Positions 17,855-26,247 of a DNA stretch of 64,000 bases are shown one piece after another (the stretch's first letter is position 1; each line of letters starts with the position of its first letter). The notes beneath the pieces are model-generated. The model did no database searches. It was not told the origin of the DNA and worked only from the letters and a program-made list of their open reading frames with translations. The stretch covers positions 17,739-81,738 of the forward strand of contig DATGMF010000080.1 of the NCBI GenBank assembly GCA_035293765.1. Direction: 5' to 3'. A program made the position numbers and the translations under genes. The DNA is from DASRHT01 sp035293765 (lineage in GTDB: Bacteria > Chloroflexota > Ktedonobacteria > Ktedonobacterales > Ktedonobacteraceae).

Positions 17855-18970
17855 ATGCAACTGGAATTTCTCTACACCTTGCGCACCATCTGGGCCTGTA
17901 TGGTACGCGAGCTAAGAAGTATGATGACCGACCGCGCCTTCACAATGGTTGGGATCATGGCTCCGCTCAACGCCTTTATTCTGATGAGCCTGTTCGTCCT
18001 GGCTGGCGACAGCGCCCCCATCGCGGTCGTGATGAATGACCAGGGGCCCTATGCTCAGCAATTCGTTCAGAGTATGGGCAACGCTCATTCTTTTCATATA
18101 CACCAGACCAGCGCCAGCCAGGCCACAGACCAGCTGCAAACCGGGCATATCGTCGCCGTCGTGACCATTCCTGCCAATTTTGACCGGAGCATTCAAAAGC
18201 AGCAGACAGTCGCGGTCCATGTCCAGATCAATAATCTCAATAGCGACTTCACCAACGACATTCGCCGGGCGCTACCTCTTTCTATCACCAGCTTCTATGC
18301 CAAAGCTTTCCCTACTATTGTCAATGTTGTCCCGCAAGAGCATGATCTTTATGCGCGCGACACTGACTATATCCCCTACCTCACCGTTTCAATTTTGATC
18401 ATCGGCATGTTTTTCGGGGGGATCATGCATGGAGGAACATCGATGGCAAACGAGTGGGAAAGAGCTACCATGAAAGAACTCCTGCTTTCGCCCGCTCCCC
18501 GCTGGGCTATTGTCGTAGGTAAAATGCTAGGAGCGCTGGTGGTCAATATCATATCGACAGCCATCGTTCTGACGATTCTCATCTTCGCCATTGGGGTGCA
18601 TCCCATCCATTGGGGAGAAGTCTTTGGCTTTAGCCTTTTATCAACCATCATCTTCATTGCCTGGGGAACCTTGCTAGGCACGGTGATCAAGCGGCGCAAA
18701 GAAGTGGTTGTCCTGGCTCTGGGTATCTCCTTCCCACTGTTTTTTTTAAGCGGTCCCTTTGGCCCCATCTCATTTAATATCCCGCTGATCCAGATCATCG
18801 CCAAGAGCTTCCCCATCTACTACTCGATTGTTTTGCAGCAGCACGCCTTCCATAACTTTGATCTCAATACCTATGGCGTAGGGATCAATGCGTTAATTCT
18901 AGGCGCTTACGCTCTCTTATTGGTACTCCTGGCTGCGTTCGCTCTGCAGCGCCGCACTCTCGCTCATTGA
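17855..18970 (+). CDS. ABC-2 type permease 1
   Basis: A 371-residue permease with one N-terminal span, a large extracytoplasmic domain (about 50-180) and five C-terminal spans, the layout of ABC2_membrane_3 proteins. The repeated segment VQINNLNSDFTNDIRRALP also appears in the next protein, so the two permeases are paralogues and probably form a heterodimer. It overlaps nothing and starts 9 bp after the ATPase with AGGAG. Confidence 0.88.
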   Translation: MQLEFLYTLRTIWACMVRELRSMMTDRAFTMVGIMAPLNAFILMSLFVLAGDSAPIAVVMNDQGPYAQQFVQSMGNAHSFHIHQTSASQATDQLQTGHIVAVVTIPANFDRSIQKQQTVAVHVQINNLNSDFTNDIRRALPLSITSFYAKAFPTIVNVVPQEHDLYARDTDYIPYLTVSILIIGMFFGGIMHGGTSMANEWERATMKELLLSPAPRWAIVVGKMLGALVVNIISTAIVLTILIFAIGVHPIHWGEVFGFSLLSTIIFIAWGTLLGTVIKRRKEVVVLALGISFPLFFLSGPFGPISFNIPLIQIIAKSFPIYYSIVLQQHAFHNFDLNTYGVGINALILGAYALLLVLLAAFALQRRTLAH

Positions 18971-18983
18971 GGAAGGGGAAAAC

Positions 18984-20090
18984 ATGGTTCGCAATTTCGT
19001 CTCTGCTGTCTGGGCTATATTCAAAAAGGATCTGCGCATCTGGCTACAGCAACCGGCCAACCTTGCCGCCACTTTTGTGCCTTCCCTCGCCTTCCTGGTG
19101 GTTATGGCCTTTGGCGCGGTCACGGTTGGAAAAAGCCCGGTTGCTCTGGTTACGCTCGATCATGGCCTTAAAGGGGTCCAGCTCCGGCAGATTTTTCATA
19201 ACGCCGATGTCTTTCGCATTACCGATACTACCCCACAGGAGGCGCAACAGCTCTTCAAACAAATTCAGGTTGTTGCAATCGTTACTATTCCCGCCGATTT
19301 TACACAGCGCGTGGAAACTCACCAACAGGTACCCATTGATGTACAGGTCAATAACCTGAATCTGGACTTTACCAATGACATTCGGCGCGCGGTCCCCGAT
19401 GTGATTACACAGTTTTACGATGCTCAGGGGACCACAAGCGCGATTAAAATCGCAGTGCAGGAGCAAGACCTGCGTAGCCAGGATATAGCGCTTTTTCAGT
19501 ATAGCCTGCTCCCCATCATTGTACTATTGCTAACGATGTCGAGCGTTTTCAATAGCGGGCTGGCAACCGCGCGTGAATGGGAGACGCTGACGGTCAAAGA
19601 ACTCTTATTCGCCCCCGTGAACAGGGGTGCGATCATTGTTGGCAAGATCCTGGCGGGTTTTGTGACGACGTTTATTCTAGGAATAATGCTCCTTGCTCTT
19701 GGGAACGTACTGGGCTGGGTACACATGGCTGGTATCTACTTGCTCCATGCACTGATCATTGTGGCATTAATCTCTTTCATGGGAGCCGGGCTGGGTGTAG
19801 CTATGGGAGCGTTAGTGCAGAGACTTCAGCCGGTGATCGCTCTGGGCCTCAATGCGGTTTTCACGCTCTTTTTCCTCGCCGGAGGGATCGGCGTACTCGC
19901 CTTCGCCCAGCAATGGTTGCAGAATATTGCCGCTTTTGTTCCCCTTAGCTATGGCCGGCATGCCCTGGAAATGGCCATTTTCTACAACTCTTCGGACCTC
20001 TTTGGCCGCGATGTGATGATCCTGGCCGGCTCTGCTCTGGCCGCGCTTGCCCTGGGGGTTGTAGCCATGCAGCGCAAAATCGCTGGCTGA
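18984..20090 (+). CDS. ABC-2 type permease 2
   Basis: A 368-residue paralogue of the preceding permease with the same topology: an N-terminal span, an outer domain containing VQVNNLNLDFTNDIRRAVP, and five C-terminal spans. It is the last gene of the exporter operon, 13 bp after permease 1, followed by strong hairpins at 20106 and 20257. Together with the ATPase it likely exports a hydrophobic product or lipid. Confidence 0.88.
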   Translation: MVRNFVSAVWAIFKKDLRIWLQQPANLAATFVPSLAFLVVMAFGAVTVGKSPVALVTLDHGLKGVQLRQIFHNADVFRITDTTPQEAQQLFKQIQVVAIVTIPADFTQRVETHQQVPIDVQVNNLNLDFTNDIRRAVPDVITQFYDAQGTTSAIKIAVQEQDLRSQDIALFQYSLLPIIVLLLTMSSVFNSGLATAREWETLTVKELLFAPVNRGAIIVGKILAGFVTTFILGIMLLALGNVLGWVHMAGIYLLHALIIVALISFMGAGLGVAMGALVQRLQPVIALGLNAVFTLFFLAGGIGVLAFAQQWLQNIAAFVPLSYGRHALEMAIFYNSSDLFGRDVMILAGSALAALALGVVAMQRKIAG

Positions 20091-20105
20091 AGACGCACTG
20101 ATAGA

Positions 20106-20141
20106 GAAGAGGAGATTTCGCAACTGCGAAGTCTCCTCTTC
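20106..20141 (+). terminator. Terminator after the ABC exporter operon
   Basis: A 17-bp stem with a single wobble pair, beginning GAAGAGGAGA, 15 bp beyond the stop codon. The T-rich follow-up is short. Confidence 0.7.
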
Positions 20142-20256
20142 TTCGATTACAGCAGGACCATTGCTACCTTCGCCAGTAGCCTGGAGAAACGGGGGAGTAT
20201 GAGGGGAAGAAACTCAAGAAGGCAGTGACAAAATAGGCGAGGGCAAATACCGTTCA

Positions 20257-20308
20257 GGCAGAGTTATGCCGCCAAAGCCATCGATGACTTTGGCGGCATA
20301 ACTCTGCC
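20257..20308. terminator. Bidirectional hairpin between convergent operons
   Basis: A perfect 21-bp stem starting GGCAGAGTTATGCCGCC around a 10-nt loop lies between the plus-strand ABC exporter and the minus-strand tailoring operon, 11 bp from the stop of the latter. Confidence 0.75.
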
Positions 20309-20318
20309 GATCCTCACG

Positions 20319-20699
20319 TTATTCTGTATCCACATGCCCCATATCTGGGCGCGGCGCTAACGGGCAGAGGTGAAACACCAGTTGCGCTTCCTGGTCGCCT
20401 GTGTTGAGCAAACGATGTCTGACGCCGATGGGAATGACCAGCCCCTGCTGATTTCCGATCTCGTAGGAGACGTCGTCGCATTGAGCCACGATGCTGCCAC
20501 TCACTACATAGACAAACTCTTCGGAATAAGGATGGTAATGCTCGCTGATGCGTTCGCCAGGCTTGAGCGTGGCTACTCCCATAAAGCCGGTCGTAGAGCC
20601 CACTGTTTTGGGCGAGAGTAAAACCTGTACCGCCCCGCCGCGCCTGGTATCCTTTGGCATCTCGTCAAGGGATTTCGTGGTAAGGAATTGCGTTGCCAT
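20319..20699 (-). CDS. Cupin, aromatic-polyketide cyclase type
   Basis: A 126-residue single-domain cupin. The first metal motif is intact (GERISEHYHPYSEEFVYVVSG) and the second shows PIGVRHRLLN, so a His3-Glu metal site is expected. The size, sequence and setting resemble TcmJ/WhiE-ORFII cupins that assist aromatic polyketide cyclisation. The start at 20699 is chosen for AAGGAG 6 bp upstream. It is the last gene of the tailoring operon. Confidence 0.8.
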   Translation of the reverse strand: MATQFLTTKSLDEMPKDTRRGGAVQVLLSPKTVGSTTGFMGVATLKPGERISEHYHPYSEEFVYVVSGSIVAQCDDVSYEIGNQQGLVIPIGVRHRLLNTGDQEAQLVFHLCPLAPRPDMGHVDTE

Positions 20700-20755
20700 G
20701 AAGTTCTCCTTCATCCCGTGCCAGGGAGCATGAGGGGAACTCCCTGGCACAATAC

Positions 20756-21046
20756 TTAAAAGGTTGTAACCAGTTGATAGATCGTCATGTTTACGGATTC
20801 GCGCATTTCACGCAGTGGCGCCGTCAAGCGATCCTGCTCATCGCTGCGCTCGAAACGTGCAAAAGCTTCGCGGCTCTCCCAATCGCTGGTGATGACAAAC
20901 GTTGCCGGGTCCTGTGGATCGCGCAGGAGGGCCTGGCGTAGATTGCCGGGCGCGTGCTGCGTATTTGCCGCTACCATCTTCCAGGCTTGCTCGAATTCAT
21001 CTTCCCGTCCAGCTTTGACTTTCATCGTGAGGGTGGCGCGTATCAT
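20756..21046 (-). CDS. ABM-family monooxygenase 1
   Basis: A 96-residue antibiotic-biosynthesis-monooxygenase (ABM) ferredoxin-like fold protein. The pattern IRATLTMKVKAGREDEFEQAW, then ITSDWESREAFARFERS, is typical. Such cofactor-free proteins oxidise anthrones to quinones (ActVA-Orf6, TcmH). The ATG at 21046 follows GGAG at normal spacing; an ATG five codons earlier lacks one. It is only distantly related to the two following ABM proteins. Confidence 0.8.
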   Translation of the reverse strand: MIRATLTMKVKAGREDEFEQAWKMVAANTQHAPGNLRQALLRDPQDPATFVITSDWESREAFARFERSDEQDRLTAPLREMRESVNMTIYQLVTTF

Positions 21047-21087
21047 ATTCATCTGCTCCATGTTTATATAGGACAGGGCACTCGCCG

Positions 21088-21116
21088 GTAGGGGCAGTGC
21101 CTTGCGCCTGCCCTAC
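21088..21116. repeat. Dispersed palindromic repeat, type A variant
   Basis: A variant of the repeats at 1947 and 2014, with improved pairing of GTAGGG-CAG and CTG-CCCTAC ends. It overlaps the stop codon of the ABM gene at 21113. Confidence 0.55.
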
Positions 21117-21418
21117 AATGCGACGCCAACTTCAAAGATTTTGCGCTCGCCTGTGCCCTTCCAGTATGGGCGCATGGGCAGCGTTTTCTGCATATGAATC
21201 GGTGTCTGCTCCCAGCTCAGAAATTCATCTCGGCTGTTCCACTCGGCCATGAGGATGTAGGAGCCGGGCTCGCTGCTGTCACGGAGCAGTTCATCTTTGA
21301 TGTGGCCGGGAGTGCCTTTCACACTGGCGCTCACCTGGGCAAAGGCAGCCTCGAACGCGCTGCTATCTTCCAGGCGATTCAGTCTGCCATAGACCATGAC
21401 ACGGATTCTCGACGACAT
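21113..21418 (-). CDS. ABM-family monooxygenase 2
   Basis: A 101-residue ABM-fold protein: RIRVMVYGRLNRLEDSSAFE followed by YILMAEWNSRDEFLSWEQT. It is a close paralogue of ABM 3 (shared HIKDELLRDSSEPGSYI and YIRDELLRDAGEPGAYI segments). Its stop codon lies inside a dispersed palindromic repeat. Cofactor-free oxygenation or a structural role in ring closure is known for such proteins; the exact role here is not deducible. Confidence 0.8.
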   Translation of the reverse strand: MSSRIRVMVYGRLNRLEDSSAFEAAFAQVSASVKGTPGHIKDELLRDSSEPGSYILMAEWNSRDEFLSWEQTPIHMQKTLPMRPYWKGTGERKIFEVGVAL

Positions 21419-21454
21419 AGTTTTCCCTTTCTGTATGCTCGCTCTACGATCTCG

Positions 21455-21754
21455 TCACGATGCAACAAGATCGTAGATTTTGAAGACTTCATCAGCTTTC
21501 CAATAGGCTCTCAGCGGAGAGGTGTTCTGCGGATGCACGGAAGATTGCACCCAGGCGAGGAAATCTTCGCGGCTGGCCCATTCGCTCATCATAATGTAAG
21601 CGCCAGGCTCGCCAGCATCGCGCAACAGCTCGTCTCTGATATAGCCGGTCGCATGCTTGATCTTGCGACTGATAGTGGGAATCATGGCTTCGAAGGCATC
21701 ACGGTCTTCCAGGCGGTGAAGCTTACCGAATACCATGACACGTACTGCTGTCAT
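21455..21754 (-). CDS. ABM-family monooxygenase 3
   Basis: A 99-residue paralogue of ABM 2 with the same fold pattern (VRVMVFGKLHRLEDRDAFE, YIMMSEWASREDFLAW). It is preceded by GAGAAGGTGAG. The tandem pair points to duplication with possible division of labour, or to a heterodimer. Confidence 0.8.
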   Translation of the reverse strand: MTAVRVMVFGKLHRLEDRDAFEAMIPTISRKIKHATGYIRDELLRDAGEPGAYIMMSEWASREDFLAWVQSSVHPQNTSPLRAYWKADEVFKIYDLVAS

Positions 21755-21786
21755 TGCTCACCTTCTCATCATAGAGCCGTGGATGG

Positions 21787-22524
21787 CTATATGCCGCCAT
21801 CCACGTTAATGGTGGTTCCCGAAACGAAACGCGAGAGATCGCTGGCGAGGAAGAGGGCTACCCCGGCGATGTCGTCTCCCTGGCCCAGTCGGCCCAGAGC
21901 TGCCATCGACGCGTAGCGCTCGCGCTGCTGCGCCGAAAGACCGGCGGCCTGGTGGGTATCAATGACGCCTGGCGCAATGACGTTGACACGGATGCCTCGC
22001 GGCCCCATTTCTTTGCACAGTGAACGCGAGAAGCCGACGACGCCCGCCTTTGAAGCGGTATAGTGGGTGCGGGCAGGAATGCCAACCGAGGCCACCGCCG
22101 AGCCAACGTTGATGATCGAGCCTCCCTCCACAAGCATGCTCTGCGTGGCGTGAGTGACGAGGTAGAGGCTGGTGAGATTGGTGGCAATAACTTGCTGCCA
22201 CTGGTCGAACTCCATAGCGGCAAGCGGAATATGACTGATAACGCCCGCGTTGTTGACGAGGATGTTCAGCTTGCCAAAGCGTTGACGCACACTTTCGGCC
22301 ATCCTGGCAACGGATTCTTTGCTGCTGATATCGACTTGCACGACATAGCTGCCGTTGCGGTAACGCTCAAGCTCAGTGGCGAGGCTGCGTACGTCCTCGC
22401 TTTCGCTGTGATAGCAGGCGGCGACCGACACCCCCTGTTCCGCCAGGGCAAGGGCAATGGCTCGGCCAATCCCTCGTGACCCGCCGGTAACAAGCGCGTG
22501 TTTTCCGGCCAGATTGAGATCCAT
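21787..22524 (-). CDS. SDR ketoreductase, FabG/ActIII-like
   Basis: A 245-residue short-chain dehydrogenase/reductase. The NAD(P)-binding TGGSRGIG, the NNAG motif, catalytic Ser in NVGSAVAS and YTASK are all present, with Asn in TNLTSLY. FabG and aromatic-polyketide C9 ketoreductases share this design. The start at 22524 has GGGAGG 7 bp upstream. Placed among cupin, ABM and DUF1772 genes, it probably reduces a polyketide carbonyl. Confidence 0.9.
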   Translation of the reverse strand: MDLNLAGKHALVTGGSRGIGRAIALALAEQGVSVAACYHSESEDVRSLATELERYRNGSYVVQVDISSKESVARMAESVRQRFGKLNILVNNAGVISHIPLAAMEFDQWQQVIATNLTSLYLVTHATQSMLVEGGSIINVGSAVASVGIPARTHYTASKAGVVGFSRSLCKEMGPRGIRVNVIAPGVIDTHQAAGLSAQQRERYASMAALGRLGQGDDIAGVALFLASDLSRFVSGTTINVDGGI

Positions 22525-22566
22525 AGTAACCTCCCAGTTGTGTATCATCGTGCTGGCTCGCTGGCC

Positions 22567-23052
22567 TTAATGCGCCACCAGCAGCACAAGAGCGATAATA
22601 AAGAAGAGAAACCCTAGTAGCCCGCTGGCCGAACGCAGATAGTGAACCCGAATCCAGCGTGCCTTGAGTTGTTCCAGCGTTTTGCTGCCGCCAGGCTTCC
22701 AGGCAACGATTTTTTGCGCCAGGGGGATGCTTGTCGTCCGTGAAATGACGATCAGGCCCACAATACCCAGAATCCCTAGCAGAACAAAGAGCGCCTGCCA
22801 GATATCACGACTTAACCCCAACTCGACCAGCCCGGTCGCAAGGGCCGCCCAGGCCATCTTAGGCTGATAGCGATCTATGTAGCGCCCCATCCCCTGGTGG
22901 ATCATGATGGTCTCGCGCTGCGGCAAATCGGCCAGGAGGGGGGTGTAGGCTGCCGCCATCACCATAACCCCCCCGGTCACTAAGCCGGCAGAAGCAATAT
23001 TGAGAAAAAAGAGGATCTGGAGTAGAGGGGCTTGCAGGATCATATTAAACAT
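22567..23052 (-). CDS. DUF1772 / anthrone-oxygenase-like membrane protein
   Basis: A 161-residue protein with four predicted spans and the closing WIRVHYLRSASGLLGF typical of DUF1772, the family that contains fungal and bacterial anthrone oxygenases. It is the first gene of the minus-strand tailoring operon (DUF1772, SDR, ABM x3, cupin). The start at 23052 follows GGAGGAG. The family assignment is from pattern recall and is moderately secure. Confidence 0.7.
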   Translation of the reverse strand: MFNMILQAPLLQILFFLNIASAGLVTGGVMVMAAAYTPLLADLPQRETIMIHQGMGRYIDRYQPKMAWAALATGLVELGLSRDIWQALFVLLGILGIVGLIVISRTTSIPLAQKIVAWKPGGSKTLEQLKARWIRVHYLRSASGLLGFLFFIIALVLLVAH

Positions 23053-23233
23053 GACAATTTTCTCCTCCGCTATTGTCTCCATTGCCTGACGGCAGGAGAG
23101 CTGTATCTATAAACTCCGTTCATGTCAATCATGGCTGCTTCCCCTTACCGGCAAATTACCTGTGAGGGAAGTAGCCTCAAAACGCGATCAAGCGCCTTCT
23201 TTCCTACAGTATGGGCGCTTGCGTTGCCACTAC

Positions 23234-23285
23234 TGCGAAGTAACTGCGAAGAATCTGTCAATGAAAATGAATTATGCTCCTGGCA
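23234..23285 (+). promoter_or_regulatory. Predicted SARP-type promoter of the short-peptide/LuxR operon
   Basis: The heptamers TGCGAAG (23234-23240, 23245-23251) are followed after exactly 21 bp by TATGCT (23273-23278). An ATCTGT starts two bases after the second heptamer, just as in the promoter at 26559-26643. The predicted leader to the short peptide start is about 80 nt. The same boxes could also be read toward the tailoring operon, but no matching -10 is found there. Confidence 0.7.
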
Positions 23286-23364
23286 GAAGATAATTAGCTA
23301 GCCATCATAGTGACGCTAGAGATGATGTAGGCATAAGACGTTTATCCTCAATGGAAGGAAAAGC

Positions 23365-23409
23365 ATGCAACTGAGCAAAGCTCCCTGCGGGGAGCCCTGG
23401 CCGCGCTAA
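23365..23409 (+). CDS. 14-residue peptide with GEPWP signature
   Basis: A short frame encodes MQLSKAPCGEPWPR and ends in TAA. It has its own Shine-Dalgarno (GGAAGGAA, 23353-23360) and lies between a SARP-type promoter and a LuxR-type regulator gene. Its sequence aligns with the C-terminus of the 77-residue peptide encoded at 26248-26481 (QLSNKVPFGEPWPQP). Leu is TTA versus CTG and Ser is TCC versus AGC between the two, so conservation is at protein level. It could be a signalling peptide or a regulatory leader peptide. It has no secretion leader of its own. Confidence 0.6.
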   Translation: MQLSKAPCGEPWPR

Positions 23410-23478
23410 TGGCCTCCCGGGACGATCTTTTGCATACGCGACTACGCAGCATAAAGCCAGCGTGAGGAGATAAAGTAT

Positions 23479-24153
23479 ATGGCACAAGGTGTTACAACTC
23501 TTCAATTCAGAGGCACAGGCGATCAGACCACCAGCAAAGACTCGCTATCCATCATCCTGGTTGATTCGCACTTGCTCACGCGTCTGGCACTACAACATGT
23601 GATAGCGACGTTTAAGCATATGCATATCAGCGCCAGCCTGAGCGCCGTCCACGACGTTTTAGCAATTACCGATCCATCAACAGAGCAGATCGTGGTACTT
23701 AGCCCGTCCATTGCGATTTCTGATTGTCTCGCACTCACCAGGCAGCTTCACGAGCAAAGAGTTCGCTGTGAAGTTGTTGTGCTACAACAGGACCTGCATC
23801 CTGAGACGGCCCGTATGCTGATAAAGCAAGGAGTGCGCGGATTACTGGATGAATATGCCTCAGAGCAAGATCTGATCCAGGCTATCAGAATGGTATCTCT
23901 CGGTCATGTTTTTTTGAGCCGACACATTCGCGCGCTGCTATCTACGCCGCCCTCCCCGGTTACGAACCATTTGACCAGGCGCGAGATCCAGGTTCTTACG
24001 CGCTTGAAGTGCGGCGAAGCAAATTTCCGTATCGCATGTGAGCTTGGACTCAAGGAAAAAACTATCGAGAAGTATCTCACGAGTATCTACGAGAAGCTTC
24101 ATGTCTGTTCAAGGGCGGAAGCTATTCTCTGTTTACAGAAAATGCATTTCTAG
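23479..24153 (+). CDS. LuxR/NarL-type regulator with non-phosphorylatable receiver
   Basis: A 224-residue protein with an N-terminal receiver-like domain (about 23-140) and a C-terminal LuxR helix-turn-helix (about 160-222: LTRREIQVLTRLKCGEANFRIACELGLKEKTIEKYLTSIYEKL). The receiver keeps the overall pattern, but after strand 3 the phospho-acceptor Asp is replaced by Ser75 (VVLSPS). It is therefore likely activated by ligand or protein contact rather than by a kinase. The strong AGGAG Shine-Dalgarno and the position 70 bp downstream of the 14-residue peptide gene suggest a peptide-sensing role, which is inference. Confidence 0.8.
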   Translation: MAQGVTTLQFRGTGDQTTSKDSLSIILVDSHLLTRLALQHVIATFKHMHISASLSAVHDVLAITDPSTEQIVVLSPSIAISDCLALTRQLHEQRVRCEVVVLQQDLHPETARMLIKQGVRGLLDEYASEQDLIQAIRMVSLGHVFLSRHIRALLSTPPSPVTNHLTRREIQVLTRLKCGEANFRIACELGLKEKTIEKYLTSIYEKLHVCSRAEAILCLQKMHF

Positions 24154-24245
24154 TATATGATGCGACCCAGACATTTGCTTACTCGTGTTCAGTTCGACCT
24201 GAGCTGATCACATCTTGTACGGAAAGCGGAAAGGAGTTTCATTAA

Positions 24246-24959
24246 ATGAAACCATTAAAAGAGTTTCTCGCGGAGAAAAGGGAAGTCACCATTCACACGC
24301 TTGCCACCTATAGTCGGCAGTATTTGCAGGAACGGTGGCAGCCAGTATTAGAAGAAAACCAGGAGGAGCTGCTTAACGTTTTTGAGCGAGCTGGGGAAGT
24401 TGCATACGGCGTCTATGGACGAGCGCTGTTGCAACCCCTGCATGAGCAATTTCAGCAAGCAGGGTTCTTCTATGAGGGGGGAAATTTCTCCACATCGATA
24501 GAGCATTGGGGTCCTCCAGAAGAACGAGAACGCTGTATGTGGAGCATTGTCAAACACGCCGACGAGGGTCCACTGGGTACGCTGGTCTTTAGAATATTCC
24601 ACGACCACACCCGCTTCCGTCTTCCGTACCCCCCCGGTATTCTGACAATTGAAGAAACAGCCACCAGTTCAATTGTCGAGAAACTTTCTCATGCATCCTC
24701 GCGGCAGCAGAATACCCAGTATGAGAAAACATTTATGCAAGACTCGCTGGATGGGCAGAGGCAGGATGGTTGGGAATACAGTGTGGAGCTTGGCCTGGGT
24801 GATTATCTCGATCCCCATCGTCTCGAAATGAGCGAAGCCATGCTTGACCAGGCGCTAGCTCGTTGGGGGCAATATGGATGGGAATTAGCGGCAGTCATAC
24901 CCTATAAAAACAACCTCACGGCGTTTTTCAAGCGCCCGATGAAGGAGCAAAACAAGTAA
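24246..24959 (+). CDS. Hypothetical protein with DUF4177-like C-terminus
   Basis: A 237-residue soluble protein. The last 35 residues (MLDQALARWGQYGWELAAVIPYKNN plus LTAFFKRP) match the pattern of DUF4177-type proteins. The N-terminal 160 residues contain many aromatic and charged residues; I cannot place them, though a relation to DUF6022 proteins is possible. It follows the LuxR-type regulator by 92 bp on the same strand and ends with a terminator at 24978. Confidence 0.6.
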   Translation: MKPLKEFLAEKREVTIHTLATYSRQYLQERWQPVLEENQEELLNVFERAGEVAYGVYGRALLQPLHEQFQQAGFFYEGGNFSTSIEHWGPPEERERCMWSIVKHADEGPLGTLVFRIFHDHTRFRLPYPPGILTIEETATSSIVEKLSHASSRQQNTQYEKTFMQDSLDGQRQDGWEYSVELGLGDYLDPHRLEMSEAMLDQALARWGQYGWELAAVIPYKNNLTAFFKRPMKEQNK

Positions 24960-24977
24960 GGAGGGTATATATTAAAG

Positions 24978-25015
24978 AAGAGCCAGGAAGATTTGAATAG
25001 ATCCTCCTGGCTCTT
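24978..25015 (+). terminator. Terminator of the LuxR operon
   Basis: An 11-bp stem AAGAGCCAGGA with its perfect complement, 18 bp after the stop codon. Confidence 0.65.
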
Positions 25016-25049
25016 CCTGTTGCGCCCTCGGTGCTCAAAAATCTTATTT

Positions 25050-25098
25050 GTTCTGTGTTGTCAGAAATGTGCGAAGCACATTTCTGACAACACAGAAC
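25050..25098 (-). terminator. 23-bp perfect hairpin abutting the SARP stop codon
   Basis: A 23-bp perfect stem (starting GTTCTGTGTTGTCAGAAAT) with a GAA loop directly touches the stop codon at 25098-25100. It may end transcription of the minus operon or protect its 3' end. On the minus strand the T-rich segment after it is short. Confidence 0.6.
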
Positions 25099-25934
25099 TA
25101 TTTGAACTCGGCGATCTTCTTTCGCAGGGAGAGGAGGTCCTCGCCAGGCTCTATGCCCAGATCTTCTCTGAGGAATGCCTGGAAGTTGTCTAGCTCACGG
25201 ATTGCGCTCGCCGTATTGCCCTGGCGGAAGTATGCTTGAGCAACGGCTTTAATGGCAGACTCGCTATATGGATCGATCAAGAGCGCATAATGAGCATATG
25301 TAAGCACCTCATCAGCTTTACCCGCTTGAGAATAGAGCTGCATCAACCGGTCGAGCACTTCGGTATAGATGCACTCATAGTAGCGACGATAGGAAGCGAA
25401 GACATCTTCGTAGGAATCTTCGTGCAGAAATCCCAGGCGGCAATACTCGACAATCTGTTGATAGTGGGCGATGGCTGCCGCCAGTTCACCCCGCTGTTCC
25501 GCTTCTTTGGCCTCCTTATAATGATAATGCACATCGAAGATATCGGCCCACCAGTTTTCGTCTACCTTGAACCAATAAAAATTGTCCTTGTTACGGCGAA
25601 TATAGCTGGATTCTTGCCGGGGCGGCAAATCGGGTTCGAGAAGATGCCGCAGATAGTGGATCGCCACATAGAGGTTACGCTCTGCTGGCGCTCCACTTGC
25701 ACTCGGCCAGAAATTTTTGATGAGCTGGTCAGATGAATATCTGCCATTGACATTCAACAAAAACCATTTCAACAGAGACTTCGCCTTATTTCTCCGCCAT
25801 ACTGGCTCTCCCACCGGCTGATTGTTTCTGGTGACGCGGAACGGGCCAAAGAAATTCACCTTATAGAGAGCATCTGGCTGGCGAAGATGTGCGGTAGCGT
25901 TGACTATCGTCTCTTGTCTTGACGGATCACGCAT
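25098..25934 (-). CDS. SARP-type transcriptional activator (winged helix + BTAD)
   Basis: A 278-residue protein with an N-terminal OmpR-like winged-helix domain (about 25-115, with FFGPFRVTRNNQPV and RRNKAKSLLKWFLLN) and a C-terminal BTAD domain (about 125-275, ending QAFLREDLGIEPGEDLLSLRKKI). SARPs bind direct heptamer repeats at 11-bp period to switch on antibiotic clusters. Exactly such repeats lie upstream of its own operon and three others here. It is the third gene after the 77-residue peptide and the NHLP-like gene, with AAGGAG before the start. Confidence 0.85.
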   Translation of the reverse strand: MRDPSRQETIVNATAHLRQPDALYKVNFFGPFRVTRNNQPVGEPVWRRNKAKSLLKWFLLNVNGRYSSDQLIKNFWPSASGAPAERNLYVAIHYLRHLLEPDLPPRQESSYIRRNKDNFYWFKVDENWWADIFDVHYHYKEAKEAEQRGELAAAIAHYQQIVEYCRLGFLHEDSYEDVFASYRRYYECIYTEVLDRLMQLYSQAGKADEVLTYAHYALLIDPYSESAIKAVAQAYFRQGNTASAIRELDNFQAFLREDLGIEPGEDLLSLRKKIAEFK

Positions 25935-25940
25935 AGTTTG

Positions 25941-26150
25941 CTACTCCTTGCGCCCAAACAGGATCAGAACCTGTTGGCTAAACTCAGCAAGATTCGGGGC
26001 AGTAATACCGTTCAGCTTCTCTTCTTCCTCTTTTGTCAAAGTAAACTGTCGTCGCTTAATCGCCTCCACGGGGCTCTGCAACAACTCCTGGCAGAATATC
26101 TCATCCACCGTTGCCAGCCCCAGGATGGCATTGATTATTTTCCAACTCAT
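25941..26150 (-). CDS. NHLP-like (Os1348-type) small protein
   Basis: A 69-residue protein beginning MSWKIINAILGLATVDEIF, followed by a helical segment QELLQSPVEAIKRRQFTLTKEEEEKLNGI. This pattern (first helix, F..ELL.sP..A......LT.EE...L) resembles nitrile-hydratase-leader-like proteins, including the Os1348 NHLP group, known as leaders or accessory proteins of RiPP systems. No core peptide follows. The start at 26150 has GGAGAG upstream; a longer upstream frame is non-coding. It lies 6 bp before the SARP gene. Confidence 0.6.
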   Translation of the reverse strand: MSWKIINAILGLATVDEIFCQELLQSPVEAIKRRQFTLTKEEEEKLNGITAPNLAEFSQQVLILFGRKE

Positions 26151-26247
26151 CTTCTCTCCATTCTCAAATGACTCTCTGATCCCACTTCTATCACACTTCA
26201 TACACGGTCTTGTCCTCCCATCAGAAGAATGATTCCAGACGCGAGGA

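Noticed and set aside
23385..23405. The GEPWP similarity as a mere DNA hairpin repeat
   Set aside because: Both sites can form a small GC hairpin, but the flanking codons differ synonymously (TTA/CTG, TCC/AGC), which fits protein-level conservation better. Not fully excluded.
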